A DNA stretch of 50,258 nt from Acetatifactor sp. (GTDB lineage Bacteria; Bacillota; Clostridia; Lachnospirales; Lachnospiraceae), in NCBI GenBank assembly GCA_024695935.1, contig JAILHH010000013.1, forward strand, positions 1-50,258. Direction: 5' to 3'. The stretch's first letter is position 1. Every line of letters starts with the position of its first letter. A model generated the notes under the pieces. That model had not been told where the DNA came from. It made no database searches and saw only the letters and a program-made list of their open reading frames with translations. Shown one piece after another: positions 16,767-26,196 of this stretch. The translations under genes and the position numbers were made by a program.

Positions 16767-18212
16767 CTACCCTATCAACCAGTCGTACATCTCCTGATAT
16801 TTTCTTGCGGATGCGTACCAGGAATAGTCCACAGCCATGGCTCTGTCCACGATCTTGTTCCACTCACGCTTTTTGTCATAATAAATGCGCTCAGCGTAAC
16901 GGACAGCGGCTAACATCTCATGGGCATTATAATTTGCAAATGAAAAGCCGGTTCCCTTGGACTCATACTCATTGTAAGGTTCAACCGTATCCTTTAATCC
17001 GCCGGTCTCACGCACGATGGGAACGGTACCGTACCTTAAGCTGATGAGCTGACTCAGACCGCATGGCTCAAAGAGTGAGGGCATTAAAAATGCATCACAT
17101 GCGGCATATATCTTGTGGGATAAGGGCTCCGAATAATAGATGTTAGCGGAAACCTTGTCCTTGTATTTCCAGTCATAGAATCTGAACATATTCTCGTAGC
17201 GCTCTTCGCCGGTTCCAAGCACCACCAGCTGTATACCGTCATGGCAAAGTTCATCCATGACGTATGCCACCAGATCCAGGCCCTTTTGATCCGTCAGTCT
17301 GGAAACAAGACCTATCATCATCTTCTTGGGGTTAACCTCCAGATTCAGTTCCTCCTGAAGCTGCTTTTTGTTCTTTACCTTTTCCCTTCTGAAGGTCTCG
17401 GCAGTGAAGTGATGAGGTATGCATTCATCTGTCGCAGGATCGTATACCTTGTAATCGATTCCGTTTACGATTCCTCGAAGATCATGGGTTCTGGCTCTGA
17501 GAAGTCCGTCCAGTCCCTCGCCGTAAAATCTGGTCTGGATCTCCTTTGCATAGGTTTCGGAAACCGTGGTAACCGCATCGGCATAAACGATACCGCCCTT
17601 TAACAGGTTCGCATCCTTGTACGCCTCAAGCTTGTCTGAAGAGAAATAATATTCCGGAAGTCCGGTGATATTCTTTACAGTCTTTGTATCCCACTTTCCC
17701 TGGAATTTCAGGTTGTGGATAGTGATGACCGATTTCATATCCCTGAAGAATTCTCCGTCCCTGAATCTCTCCTTTAAATATACGGGGACGAGACCCGTCT
17801 GCCAGTCGTGGCAGTGAATGATATCGGGCTTAAAATCTATGACAGGCAGAATTGAGAGCGCCGCCTTTGAAAAGAAAGCAAATCTCTCTACCTCCCATCT
17901 GGGGTCATCGCTGTAGGGCTTTTGACCGTTAAAATAATACTCATTGTCAATGAAATAATAGTGAACGCCGTCTTCCTCGGCCTCACAGATTCCCACATAA
18001 TCGTTCTTCCAGTTAAAATCCATATAGAAGTGATCACGATAATGCATCTTGTCTTTGATTTCCTGCCTCATGCAGGCATATTTCGGGAGAACCACTCTGA
18101 CATCAAAATACCTTTTGTCTATACTCTTTGGCAAGGATCCGACAACGTCAGCCAATCCGCCTGTCTTGATAAATGGTACCGCCTCTGATGCCACGAAAAG
18201 AATTTTTTTCAT
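16767..18212 (-). CDS. glgA: Glycogen synthase (ADP-glucose type, GT5)
   Basis: The 481-residue protein extends alpha-1,4-glucan chains from ADP-glucose. The N-terminal KTGGLADVVGSLPK motif (about residues 15-28) marks bacterial glycogen and starch synthases. Further family blocks are CHDWQTGLVPVYLK, GIVNGID and the C-terminal EPCGLSQLISLRYG with the catalytic Glu. The start at 18212 has GGAGG nine bases upstream. It is monocistronic here, away from other glycogen genes, between a good -10 promoter and its own terminator. Length is normal for GlgA. Confidence 0.97.
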   Translation of the reverse strand: MKKILFVASEAVPFIKTGGLADVVGSLPKSIDKRYFDVRVVLPKYACMRQEIKDKMHYRDHFYMDFNWKNDYVGICEAEEDGVHYYFIDNEYYFNGQKPYSDDPRWEVERFAFFSKAALSILPVIDFKPDIIHCHDWQTGLVPVYLKERFRDGEFFRDMKSVITIHNLKFQGKWDTKTVKNITGLPEYYFSSDKLEAYKDANLLKGGIVYADAVTTVSETYAKEIQTRFYGEGLDGLLRARTHDLRGIVNGIDYKVYDPATDECIPHHFTAETFRREKVKNKKQLQEELNLEVNPKKMMIGLVSRLTDQKGLDLVAYVMDELCHDGIQLVVLGTGEERYENMFRFYDWKYKDKVSANIYYSEPLSHKIYAACDAFLMPSLFEPCGLSQLISLRYGTVPIVRETGGLKDTVEPYNEYESKGTGFSFANYNAHEMLAAVRYAERIYYDKKREWNKIVDRAMAVDYSWYASARKYQEMYDWLIG

Positions 18213-18242
18213 AACTAGTTTTCCTCCGTTTTCACTACTTAA

Positions 18243-18270
18243 ATTATACAACATATTGGGGTAGGTTAAA
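18243..18270 (-). promoter_or_regulatory. Probable promoter of glgA
   Basis: The minus strand has a perfect TATAAT (18243-18248) with a weak TTTAAC (18265-18270) 16 bases upstream. It lies about 30 bases before the glgA start codon. Confidence 0.5.
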
Positions 18271-18282
18271 AGATTTTTCTAT

Positions 18283-18311
18283 TTGTTTATTTATAGGAAA
18301 TGAGATATACT
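18283..18311 (+). promoter_or_regulatory. Promoter of the DUF4317 gene
   Basis: TTGTTT (18283-18288) and TATACT (18306-18311) are 17 bases apart, about 55 bases before the ATG. Confidence 0.55.
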
Positions 18312-18366
18312 TTCTTTATGTTTTTTTCTGAAAAATAAGTCAAAACAAAAAGGGAAGGTTAAACAT

Positions 18367-19515
18367 ATGTACAAAAACGAAGTATCCGAGATAAAAAAAC
18401 TCTTTACGCCGAAAAACTGCGCGATAACCAGGATCTGCGGCTGTTACGTGGACGGCGAAAAAAATAAAAAGGCCACCTTTAAGGAGCCTTTCCTCTCACT
18501 TCCTGAGGAGGACATGTTCAAATATTTCGAGATTTTCAGAAAATCTCTCTCCGGTCAGCAGGGTAAAAACCAGCTGAATCTGGAATTCCCCCTGTCCACG
18601 GAAATGGAGGGCGGAACCCAAAGCTTCCTCCTTGCTTTACGAGACAGCAAATTAAAGGACGATTCTTATCTTGAGCAGTTCTATGACAGGATAATAGAAA
18701 ACTATGACTACGTCGGCAATTACCTGATACTGGTGATCCATGATGCATATGACGTGCCCGGAAAGACAAAGGACGGCATTGAGATGGAGGATGCTTCGGA
18801 TGAAGTATACGAATATATCCTCACCACCATCTGTCCCGTAAATCTCTCAAAACCGGGACTTAGCTATAATGCAGAAGAAAACAATTTCACCAACAGATTA
18901 AGGGACTGGGTGGTAGACATGCCCGACAAGGCTTTCCTCTTCCCCGCATTTAACGACAGAAGGACCGACATCCACTCACTTTTGTATTATTCAAAGGATG
19001 CAGAGCTTCTTGGAAGTAATTTTGCCATGAGCCTTTTAGGATGCGAACTTCCTCTCTCTGCAGGAAACCAAAAGGACACCTTTACAGCCATCATAGAAAA
19101 TACCCTCGAAGAGACCTGCAGCATCGAAGCCGTAAAAAACATCCATGAAAAACTGAATGAAATGGTGGAGGAGCACAAGGATGAACTTGAGCCCTTATCC
19201 CTCGATAAAAACGAAGTAAAAAAACTCCTGGCGGGAAGCGGTGTCTCCAATGAAAAACTTGAAAAATTCGATGAGCATTTCGTGGAGGATGCCGGAGATG
19301 ACACCACACTCCTTGCAAGCAATGTCATGAACAGAAAGAGCTTTGACGTAAAAACTCCGGACGTTGTGATAAAAGTAAAAGGTGACAAGACAAACCTCCT
19401 TCAGACAAAGGTCATTGACGGCAGGGAATATCTGGTCATCGCCCTTGAAGGTGAAGTTGAAGTCAACGGCATCACCATCAGAAAAAACTCTGAAAATGAA
19501 GAGGAAGAACTTTAA
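18367..19515 (+). CDS. DUF4317 family protein
   Basis: The 382-residue protein matches the DUF4317 family of Clostridia in its opening (NEVSEIKKLFTPKNCAITRICGCYVDGEK) and in the FPAFNDRRTDIHSLLYYSK block near residue 200. It is soluble, acidic, without signal peptide or membrane helix. Function is unknown. GGAAGG lies about eight bases before the ATG and the gene has its own promoter. Its stop codon overlaps the stop of the convergent HD hydrolase gene by four bases. Confidence 0.85.
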   Translation: MYKNEVSEIKKLFTPKNCAITRICGCYVDGEKNKKATFKEPFLSLPEEDMFKYFEIFRKSLSGQQGKNQLNLEFPLSTEMEGGTQSFLLALRDSKLKDDSYLEQFYDRIIENYDYVGNYLILVIHDAYDVPGKTKDGIEMEDASDEVYEYILTTICPVNLSKPGLSYNAEENNFTNRLRDWVVDMPDKAFLFPAFNDRRTDIHSLLYYSKDAELLGSNFAMSLLGCELPLSAGNQKDTFTAIIENTLEETCSIEAVKNIHEKLNEMVEEHKDELEPLSLDKNEVKKLLAGSGVSNEKLEKFDEHFVEDAGDDTTLLASNVMNRKSFDVKTPDVVIKVKGDKTNLLQTKVIDGREYLVIALEGEVEVNGITIRKNSENEEEEL

Positions 19516-20096
19516 GATAAGTTCTTCCTCTCAATATGTTTCTTTATTATCTCATCAGTGGCTTCATACAGGATCTCGGAGCCCTCTTTTGTGGGCTTTT
19601 GCCTGCCGTAAACCTGATCGGCTCTCACGCCGTGTTCTCTCCAGTCTGCCCCGTCATTACTGTCATTTAATATCAGCGGCTGCAGATTATCCATAGCTCT
19701 GGCAAATTTTGCCTCCGGGGTTTTGGCATCCTCAAATTCTTCGAAAATGGCTGTGAGTTCTCTTTTCTGATCCTCGGGAAGGAGGGAATAAATCCTTTCT
19801 TTTGCCGCCTCTTCCCTCATTTTCTGGCTAAGCTTCGCATTCTCGTCATATGCATATGTGTCCCCGGCATCGATCTCCACAATGTCATGGATAAGACACA
19901 TTATCATGACCTTTCCGATATCGATCTCTTCATTTGAATATTCCTTGAGTAAATATGCCATTACCGCCATATGCCAGGCGTGCTCCGCATCATTTTCCCG
20001 GCGCCCCGCACCGGACAGATGGGTCTGCCTGAGTATATTCTTTTCTTTGTCGATCTCCAATGCAAATTCAAGCTGTCTTTTTAATCTTTCATTCAT
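19512..20096 (-). CDS. HD-domain hydrolase (YfbR/HDDC2-like)
   Basis: The 194-residue protein has the HD metal-binding set: a His in ENDAEHAWHMAV (near residue 40), the HD pair in MCLIHDIVEIDAGD (near residue 70) and a later Asp in FARAMDNLQP. This arrangement is that of HDDC2/YfbR-like 5'-deoxynucleotidases, which dephosphorylate dNMPs; substrate here is inferred only from the family. It follows the GGDEF-EAL gene by 16 bases, with no strong ribosome binding site. Confidence 0.82.
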   Translation of the reverse strand: MNERLKRQLEFALEIDKEKNILRQTHLSGAGRRENDAEHAWHMAVMAYLLKEYSNEEIDIGKVMIMCLIHDIVEIDAGDTYAYDENAKLSQKMREEAAKERIYSLLPEDQKRELTAIFEEFEDAKTPEAKFARAMDNLQPLILNDSNDGADWREHGVRADQVYGRQKPTKEGSEILYEATDEIIKKHIERKNLS

Positions 20097-20112
20097 GGTT
20101 CAATATATGTCC

Positions 20113-22371
20113 TTAATAAAAATCTCTGTATTTTGATTCAAATTCCTCTATCGTGATAGGCCTTGAATAATAATAACCCTGTATCAGGTGGCATCCGACC
20201 TCAGACAGGAATTTAAGCTGTTCCTCGGTCTCAACTCCCTCTGCGATAACGGGCATATTTAACCTGTTTGCCATCTTTACCACCATATCGACTATATCCC
20301 TGCCTCGGCCGTATTTGTCCGAATCGGACATGAATGCCATGTCGAGTTTGATGATGTCAACGGGTATATCCTTCAGGGAATTCAAGGATGAATAACCCTT
20401 TCCGAAGTCATCCATCTCGATCATAAAGCCTTTCTTTCGTAGCTTTTCTATGGTTTCCATCTGCTTGTCAAAGTCGACCACAAAAGCGGATTCAGTGATC
20501 TCAAGTCTGAGATTTTTGGGAGAGATGCCATATCCGTCCACTATGCCGCAGAATACCTCATATATATCCGCATAAAAGAAATCCTTTGGCGAGATATTTA
20601 CGGAAACTGCAATATCGTTTCTGCCCTCACTCTTCCACTTTCTGAGAAGCCCCGCAACCAGATTCCATACATAGATATCAAGTCTGGTGATAAGACCTCT
20701 TGCCTCCAACACAGGCACAAATTCGGCAGGAGAAACGAAGCCGCCTTTACCGTTTTTCCATCTGACAAGGGCCTCGGCACTGGTCACTCTGTGAGTAGCT
20801 GTATTGTACTGAGGCTGCAAAAATACCACAAAGCTCTCATCGTCAAAAGCCGCCTCAAATGCACGGATTATCTCCTGCTCTCTCACGTAGCGGTCCCTGA
20901 GTCTGTCGTCATAGAAAGCGATCTTTTGGTGGTAATCCCCCCTGATATTGTTGATGGCCATCATTGCCCTGTCGCACATGGTGGTCACGGACATATGGAT
21001 ATCCTCAACCCTGTAAAATCCGATGTGGTTTACTATGGAATACTGCAGGTAATTAAGGCTCACATATTTTTTAGTCTCCACCAGAAAGAAATCCATTCTG
21101 AAATCCTTTTCGGCGATACACATGGCAAAATTATCGGAGCCGATCCTGCCGTATACATAACTTCCCTTGTCATTGTTCCTTAGTCCCGTGGCGATAAGCT
21201 TTAGCACCTCATCACCGATCCTCTGACCGAACATATCGTTTAAGGTCTTAAAGTGCCTGATGTCGGAACAGATTATGAGATATTTTTCATTTGGAGCCGC
21301 TTCCATAAATTCCGTTGCGGCCTCATTGAATTTGTTTCTGTTATATATTCCCGTAAGCTGGTCAAAATTTGCAAGGATATACTGCTCACGCTGCATTTCC
21401 TTTTCCTCGGTAACATCATGGAGCACGTAGAAACAACCCATGTATCTGCCCTTTTGATCCTTTAACTCCCTGAAATCCGGATTGTATAATCTGTTCTTTC
21501 CGTCCTCTTCAAAGACAAAAAGCTTTTGCTCGTTAAATCCGCTCCTAAGGATCAGCTTTGTTTCTTCCAGGGTGGTAAGGACATCTATTCCCTTTTCCTT
21601 CAGCCTGCCGTTTGCATATACACATGCGTCTTCGTTGTCAAAAATGATCACCAGATCCTGCATGTTATCCAGGATCCTGCCCTGAATATCACGCTTTAAC
21701 GCCCTTGGAACATAGCTGAACACAAAATATATCACCACGAAATCCGACACCCCGATACAATAGATCGATATGTCGATATACCAGCCCACTGCTAAAAATA
21801 TGGCATCTGCCACAACAGCTATAACACAGGCTACAAGCACATTCCAGTATTTTTTCTTGTACATCTCCGGAGCTTTTATGGTCTCGACAGCAAGGAGCAC
21901 GATACCTATCAAAAGCGGCAGATAGCAAAGTATCAGATGCACATAGTAATAAGCAAAAAAGTCTGCACCTACGAAATTTTCTTCTCCCACGGAAAAGACG
22001 ATGAATTCTGCAGCAAATTCGGTAAAATAGTTGACTGCCATCAGAACCGAATCAATGAAAAGAAGCCCTGTCATCACCCTTCCGAAAATCTTCAGTTTAT
22101 CCTGAAGGCCGCTGTATTCAATACAGAATTTCATGAAGATAAAGCAGAGCCAGTCCATGGAAATATAAAACAGACTCCTTGCGACTATAATGATATCAGC
22201 ATCATTTGTCATCATCTCCATGGCCGTGACGAAAATCGCAGCCACCGTGCCTCCCAAGAGTTTTACTGTTATTTTTGCAATTTTTTCTTTTCGTTCATGA
22301 GCAAAATACATGGCCAGTATACTTATCACCAACACTATTATGCTGAGAACTGCAAAGATGGGTTTTGTCAT
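20113..22371 (-). CDS. Membrane GGDEF-EAL protein, probable c-di-GMP phosphodiesterase
   Basis: The 752-residue protein has about seven membrane helices (residues 1-220), a PAS-like segment (about 225-330), a GGDEF domain (about 335-490) and an EAL domain (about 500-750). The GGDEF signature is degenerate, RIGSDNF near residue 410, so cyclase activity is unlikely. The EAL domain keeps its catalytic set: EAL near residue 532, NISPKDF, EITES, DDFGKGYSS, IKLD, AEGVET and QGYYYSRP. It should hydrolyse c-di-GMP, perhaps with the GGDEF domain sensing GTP. It lies 34 bases after the alpha-galactosidase gene. Confidence 0.9.
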   Translation of the reverse strand: MTKPIFAVLSIIVLVISILAMYFAHERKEKIAKITVKLLGGTVAAIFVTAMEMMTNDADIIIVARSLFYISMDWLCFIFMKFCIEYSGLQDKLKIFGRVMTGLLFIDSVLMAVNYFTEFAAEFIVFSVGEENFVGADFFAYYYVHLILCYLPLLIGIVLLAVETIKAPEMYKKKYWNVLVACVIAVVADAIFLAVGWYIDISIYCIGVSDFVVIYFVFSYVPRALKRDIQGRILDNMQDLVIIFDNEDACVYANGRLKEKGIDVLTTLEETKLILRSGFNEQKLFVFEEDGKNRLYNPDFRELKDQKGRYMGCFYVLHDVTEEKEMQREQYILANFDQLTGIYNRNKFNEAATEFMEAAPNEKYLIICSDIRHFKTLNDMFGQRIGDEVLKLIATGLRNNDKGSYVYGRIGSDNFAMCIAEKDFRMDFFLVETKKYVSLNYLQYSIVNHIGFYRVEDIHMSVTTMCDRAMMAINNIRGDYHQKIAFYDDRLRDRYVREQEIIRAFEAAFDDESFVVFLQPQYNTATHRVTSAEALVRWKNGKGGFVSPAEFVPVLEARGLITRLDIYVWNLVAGLLRKWKSEGRNDIAVSVNISPKDFFYADIYEVFCGIVDGYGISPKNLRLEITESAFVVDFDKQMETIEKLRKKGFMIEMDDFGKGYSSLNSLKDIPVDIIKLDMAFMSDSDKYGRGRDIVDMVVKMANRLNMPVIAEGVETEEQLKFLSEVGCHLIQGYYYSRPITIEEFESKYRDFY

Positions 22372-22392
22372 AGGTTTTCTCCGTCAAAATCC

Positions 22393-22420
22393 GAGGTTGG
22401 TACCTTTAATCGGTAACCTC
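22393..22420. terminator. Hairpin overlapping the alpha-galactosidase stop codon
   Basis: On the minus strand GAGGTTACC pairs with the GGT and AACCTC that follow around a GATTAAA loop, with only a short downstream T run (ATTTTGA). It may partly terminate transcription between the galactoside genes and the GGDEF-EAL gene. Confidence 0.35.
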
Positions 22421-24799
22421 CTCCATTATATATAGTCTGGACGCGCCGTCCGTAAAAACTCTGGTATGTTCATTAAATCCGTTTCCCGCAAAAGCGGGGC
22501 AGAGTCTGACCCCTGCATTTAATATATTTCTTCCCGGCAAAATATAATCTTCCTTTTCACCGTTTAATTTATAAACCAAAGCAAGGAGACTCTGAGCCAT
22601 AGAGCCGTTTTTAATATGCACGGGACTCACTGCATTTACCAGATCGCCAAAGGTCTTTATGTTCACCTTTTCCGGTATGTTGTAAAATCTGTATATTTTA
22701 TCCGGGTCAAGTCCCTTTGGTCTGCAGATGGCCGTCACATTTGAAGGCCTGGCCTTTTCCTGAAAAAACATTCCGAGAGCTTCGCTTTTATCGTCACTTA
22801 CGACCGTCCACTCTCTGTAAGCCATACCGCCTTCATGATAGTTTCCGCAAATGTCGACTGACCTGTAAAAATCCCCAAACTGCAGGGTATGCCTGTAGGT
22901 TTTATACAGGGCGATCTCACCTTTTATCCTGTCCAGTTCTTCCTTTTTAAGGTCCTTTAAATTAAGCTCATATCCCAAGGGTGCAAAGGCCGCAATATTA
23001 AACCTGGTCTCATGGCTTGATACCCTGAGGGTCTGATGGTTGGGGCTGGCGCTCACATGGGCCGAATAACAGCTCTGGGGGTATCCGTAGCTGTATCCGT
23101 TCTGTATATAGCTTCTGCAGGTTGCATCCGTATTGTCACTTCCCCATATCTGAGGGAAAAATGACAGCATTCCCAAATCAAACCTGTTGCCTCCGCTGGC
23201 GCATCCCTCAAACAGGATCCCGGGGAATCTCTCTGTAAGTATCTTCATCAGTCTGTAGAAACCGCATACATATCTGTGAAAGGTCTCCTGCCTGTGTTCG
23301 GGAGTAAGATACTTTGAATATGCATCAGTAAAGGTCCTGTTCATATCCCATTTTACATAAGACACATTGCCCGATGAAAAAACTCCGGTCATTGTCTCTG
23401 CCAGGTAATCTACAACTTCAGGATTTGCAAGATCCAGGATCCTCTGATTTCTGCCCTCACTGTGATCCTTTCCGGGTATATCCATGACCCAGTCGGGATG
23501 GGCTCTGTACAGATCACTGTCCGTATTTACCATCTCCGGCTCAACCCACAGGCCAAAATCCATGCCAAGGGCATTGATCTTTTCGGAAAGTCTCTTTATA
23601 CCGCCGGGAAGTTTGTCCCTGTCCTCACTCCAGTCTCCGAGAGAAGATGTGTCATCCTTTCGTTTTCCAAACCAGCCGTCATCCATGACAAAAAGCTCCA
23701 TTCCCAGATCCCTGCCTTTTTTTGCAAGGTTTACGAGGCTCTTTTCATCTATGTCAAAATAATTCGCTTCCCAGCTGTTTATAAGGATGGGTCTGTCCTT
23801 TTTTTTCCACTCTCCCCGGACTATATGCTCATTTACGAAATGATGAAAATTATGGCTTAATCCGTTGTAGCCGAAGGGAGAATAGCTTATTACCGCCTCC
23901 GGAGCTTCAAACTCTTCCCCGGGTGAAAGCACAAATTCAAAGGACTCCGGATTTATCCCGGTGACGATCCTGGTCTTTCCGTAGGGTGTGACTTCAGCCA
24001 CTTCCCTGTGATTTCCGCTGTATATGAGATTAAAACCGTATACTTCTCCCCTGTCCTCATCGGTATTTGGCCCCGCGATACATACAAAGGGATTTGCCCT
24101 GGAGGATGAGACTCCGTGGTAAGAACTGTTTATGTGCTTTCCCACAGAGAGCCTTGCCACACTTTTATTCATCTCATTTGCCCAGCTGCCGTTAAAAGTC
24201 ACAAAATCATAATCCATTTTCGGCAGATCAAGCTGTAAACTTGAGAGCTTTTTTAATCTTATTTTTTCATCCGAAGTATTTATTAGTCTGGTAGACCTAG
24301 TGATACAGTCGGTGTCATTAAACACATGATATACCAGTTCCATGGTCTGGGCATAATTTTTGCACTTTAACCTAAGCACCAGATATTCGCAACTATCCTC
24401 TGCATCATAGGCCGAGGGCATGGTCTTTAGACTAAGCTTTCCCGTTCCGATCCTGTGACTTTCATACACAAAGTCGCAGGTTTCGCCTCCGTCTGCGTGA
24501 ATCACCTCTATGAAGCTTTCAAAGGGATCACCCTTTCCCCTCTCAGAGAATTCAAAGCTTCCGTTTTCCATGGAAAAAGCGGGATCCTTGCTGTCATAGA
24601 CATTGGTATTTCCCTGGGGGAAGGCCCATTTTTCCCTGAGAGCATCCACCGCAGATTTTGTGAGTGACGGATCCTCTGCAATTAAATTAATCCTGTCCCC
24701 GTAGTAAAGATGCTCGCAGATGCCGTTTTCCCGCACGTAAAAGCCATAGGTTGTACCCGGAGTGGATAATTCAAATACGCCGTTTTGTTCCTTTATCAT
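22406..24799 (-). CDS. Alpha-galactosidase, glycoside hydrolase family 36
   Basis: The 797-residue protein has the GH36 layout: N-terminal beta-supersandwich, central TIM barrel with the nucleophile Asp in YVKWDMNR (near residue 483) and the acid/base Asp in WGSDNTDA (near residue 553), and a C-terminal beta domain. GCASGGNRFDLGML is a typical family block. No signal peptide is seen, so it cleaves imported alpha-galactosides such as melibiose or raffinose in the cytoplasm. It overlaps the symporter gene by ATGA, so the two are translationally coupled. It is somewhat longer than the usual 720-750 residues. Confidence 0.92.
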   Translation of the reverse strand: MIKEQNGVFELSTPGTTYGFYVRENGICEHLYYGDRINLIAEDPSLTKSAVDALREKWAFPQGNTNVYDSKDPAFSMENGSFEFSERGKGDPFESFIEVIHADGGETCDFVYESHRIGTGKLSLKTMPSAYDAEDSCEYLVLRLKCKNYAQTMELVYHVFNDTDCITRSTRLINTSDEKIRLKKLSSLQLDLPKMDYDFVTFNGSWANEMNKSVARLSVGKHINSSYHGVSSSRANPFVCIAGPNTDEDRGEVYGFNLIYSGNHREVAEVTPYGKTRIVTGINPESFEFVLSPGEEFEAPEAVISYSPFGYNGLSHNFHHFVNEHIVRGEWKKKDRPILINSWEANYFDIDEKSLVNLAKKGRDLGMELFVMDDGWFGKRKDDTSSLGDWSEDRDKLPGGIKRLSEKINALGMDFGLWVEPEMVNTDSDLYRAHPDWVMDIPGKDHSEGRNQRILDLANPEVVDYLAETMTGVFSSGNVSYVKWDMNRTFTDAYSKYLTPEHRQETFHRYVCGFYRLMKILTERFPGILFEGCASGGNRFDLGMLSFFPQIWGSDNTDATCRSYIQNGYSYGYPQSCYSAHVSASPNHQTLRVSSHETRFNIAAFAPLGYELNLKDLKKEELDRIKGEIALYKTYRHTLQFGDFYRSVDICGNYHEGGMAYREWTVVSDDKSEALGMFFQEKARPSNVTAICRPKGLDPDKIYRFYNIPEKVNIKTFGDLVNAVSPVHIKNGSMAQSLLALVYKLNGEKEDYILPGRNILNAGVRLCPAFAGNGFNEHTRVFTDGASRLYIMEEVTD

Positions 24800-26178
24800 T
24801 TAGAATGCATCTCCCCGACTTTTTTTGCCAATTCCTCTACTTTTTCCTCTGTGAGAATATAGTGGGCTTTGTAATAAAGGATTGCCGCTATAAGTCCGAT
24901 CACCGGTATCACTGTCATGGTCATCCTAAGACCCACAACACTGCCTGCCGCCGCTGTCACTGCTGCGTCCGTGTCCTCGCTTATGTTAAATACCGAGAGA
25001 CATACGGAAGCAATCAGAGCCGCTACACCGCTGGCCAGTTTTACCACAAAGGTCTGCATCGAAAAAATAACCGATTCATCCCTGCTGCCGTTTTTTACCT
25101 CACCGTAATCCACCGTATTTGCAAGGAATATGGTGGTCAATACCGTCAGCATTCCGTTTGCCGCAAAGATGAAAAATCCCGGTATGAACAGCAGATAAAC
25201 ATTTGACATATTGGTAAATGCCAAAGCAAGCAGTGTGGCATATCCCACTATCGCCATTATGAGTGACAGATAGAAAACCTTTATGGTATTAAATATTTTT
25301 CTGATAAGCGGAAACAGTATCATCATGGAGAGGATCTGTATACCTCCGCCGAAGGTGTTAAACAGGGTATATGAATTGTACCAGGTCTCTCCTCCGAAAT
25401 CATATTTAAAGAAATATATCACAAGATTTGATGTGATATAGATGGATGTATTTATGAGGACGATGGCAACCACTATCGTCATGGCCTGATCGTTTGAGAT
25501 TAAAGCTTTAAACATCTGACCGATGCCGGGAGTATCCATGTCCACTGTGGATTTTTCCTTTATCATCACGCAGGCAAGGGTCTCAAATACTATAAAGAGC
25601 ACTGCGATGATGAGGGCAAACCATTTAAAACCGACCCTCTCGTCCCCGGCACCCAAAGCCTGCACCGCGATCATGGTGACGATTGTGATAATGGCACTGC
25701 CCACGCCGGCACAGCTTCTGGCAAGTGTGGAGAGACCTTCACGCTCTTTTCCACCCTCTGTAAAAGCAGGTATCATCGACCAATACGGAATATCCATCAT
25801 TGTATAAGTCACACCCCACAGGATGTAAAAAACTGCCGCATATGCCACGAGACCGCTTCCGGTGAGATTTGCCGGTGTCGCAAACATCAGATACAGGATC
25901 ACCGCATTTGTCACGGTACCGATAAACAGCCAGGGGCGAAATTTTCCCCACCTTGTCTTTGTCTTTGCAACCACGATTCCCATGATAGGATCGTTAAAGG
26001 CATCAAAAACTCTTGCTGCCATAAGTATGATACCCATGATCCACGCCTTTACACCAAGTATGTCCTGATAATAATACAGAACATAGCTTGCGGACAACAT
26101 GTATACCATGTCCTTGCCGATGGCTCCCAGTCCATAGGATATCTTTTCCCCGCCTGTAAGTTTTTTCTTTGATTCCAT
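24796..26178 (-). CDS. GPH-family sugar:cation symporter
   Basis: The 460-residue protein has about 12 membrane helices and the GPH (glycoside-pentoside-hexuronide) opening KISYGLGAIGKDMVYMLSASY, plus the loop DPIMGIVVAKTKTRWGKFRPW between helices 2 and 3 that is conserved in MelB relatives. It imports glycosides with Na+ or H+. Lying between beta-galactosidase and alpha-galactosidase genes, its substrate is most likely a galactoside. Its stop overlaps the alpha-galactosidase start by four bases. A hexuronide substrate cannot be excluded from family alone. Confidence 0.9.
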   Translation of the reverse strand: MESKKKLTGGEKISYGLGAIGKDMVYMLSASYVLYYYQDILGVKAWIMGIILMAARVFDAFNDPIMGIVVAKTKTRWGKFRPWLFIGTVTNAVILYLMFATPANLTGSGLVAYAAVFYILWGVTYTMMDIPYWSMIPAFTEGGKEREGLSTLARSCAGVGSAIITIVTMIAVQALGAGDERVGFKWFALIIAVLFIVFETLACVMIKEKSTVDMDTPGIGQMFKALISNDQAMTIVVAIVLINTSIYITSNLVIYFFKYDFGGETWYNSYTLFNTFGGGIQILSMMILFPLIRKIFNTIKVFYLSLIMAIVGYATLLALAFTNMSNVYLLFIPGFFIFAANGMLTVLTTIFLANTVDYGEVKNGSRDESVIFSMQTFVVKLASGVAALIASVCLSVFNISEDTDAAVTAAAGSVVGLRMTMTVIPVIGLIAAILYYKAHYILTEEKVEELAKKVGEMHSK

Positions 26179-26196
26179 AAGCCCCGCCTTTCCGCC

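Noticed and set aside
24796-26178. GPH symporter as the glucuronide importer of the uxu operon.
   Set aside because: It is translationally coupled to alpha-galactosidase and lies 14 kb away from the hexuronate genes, so a galactoside substrate is more likely; kept only as a possibility.
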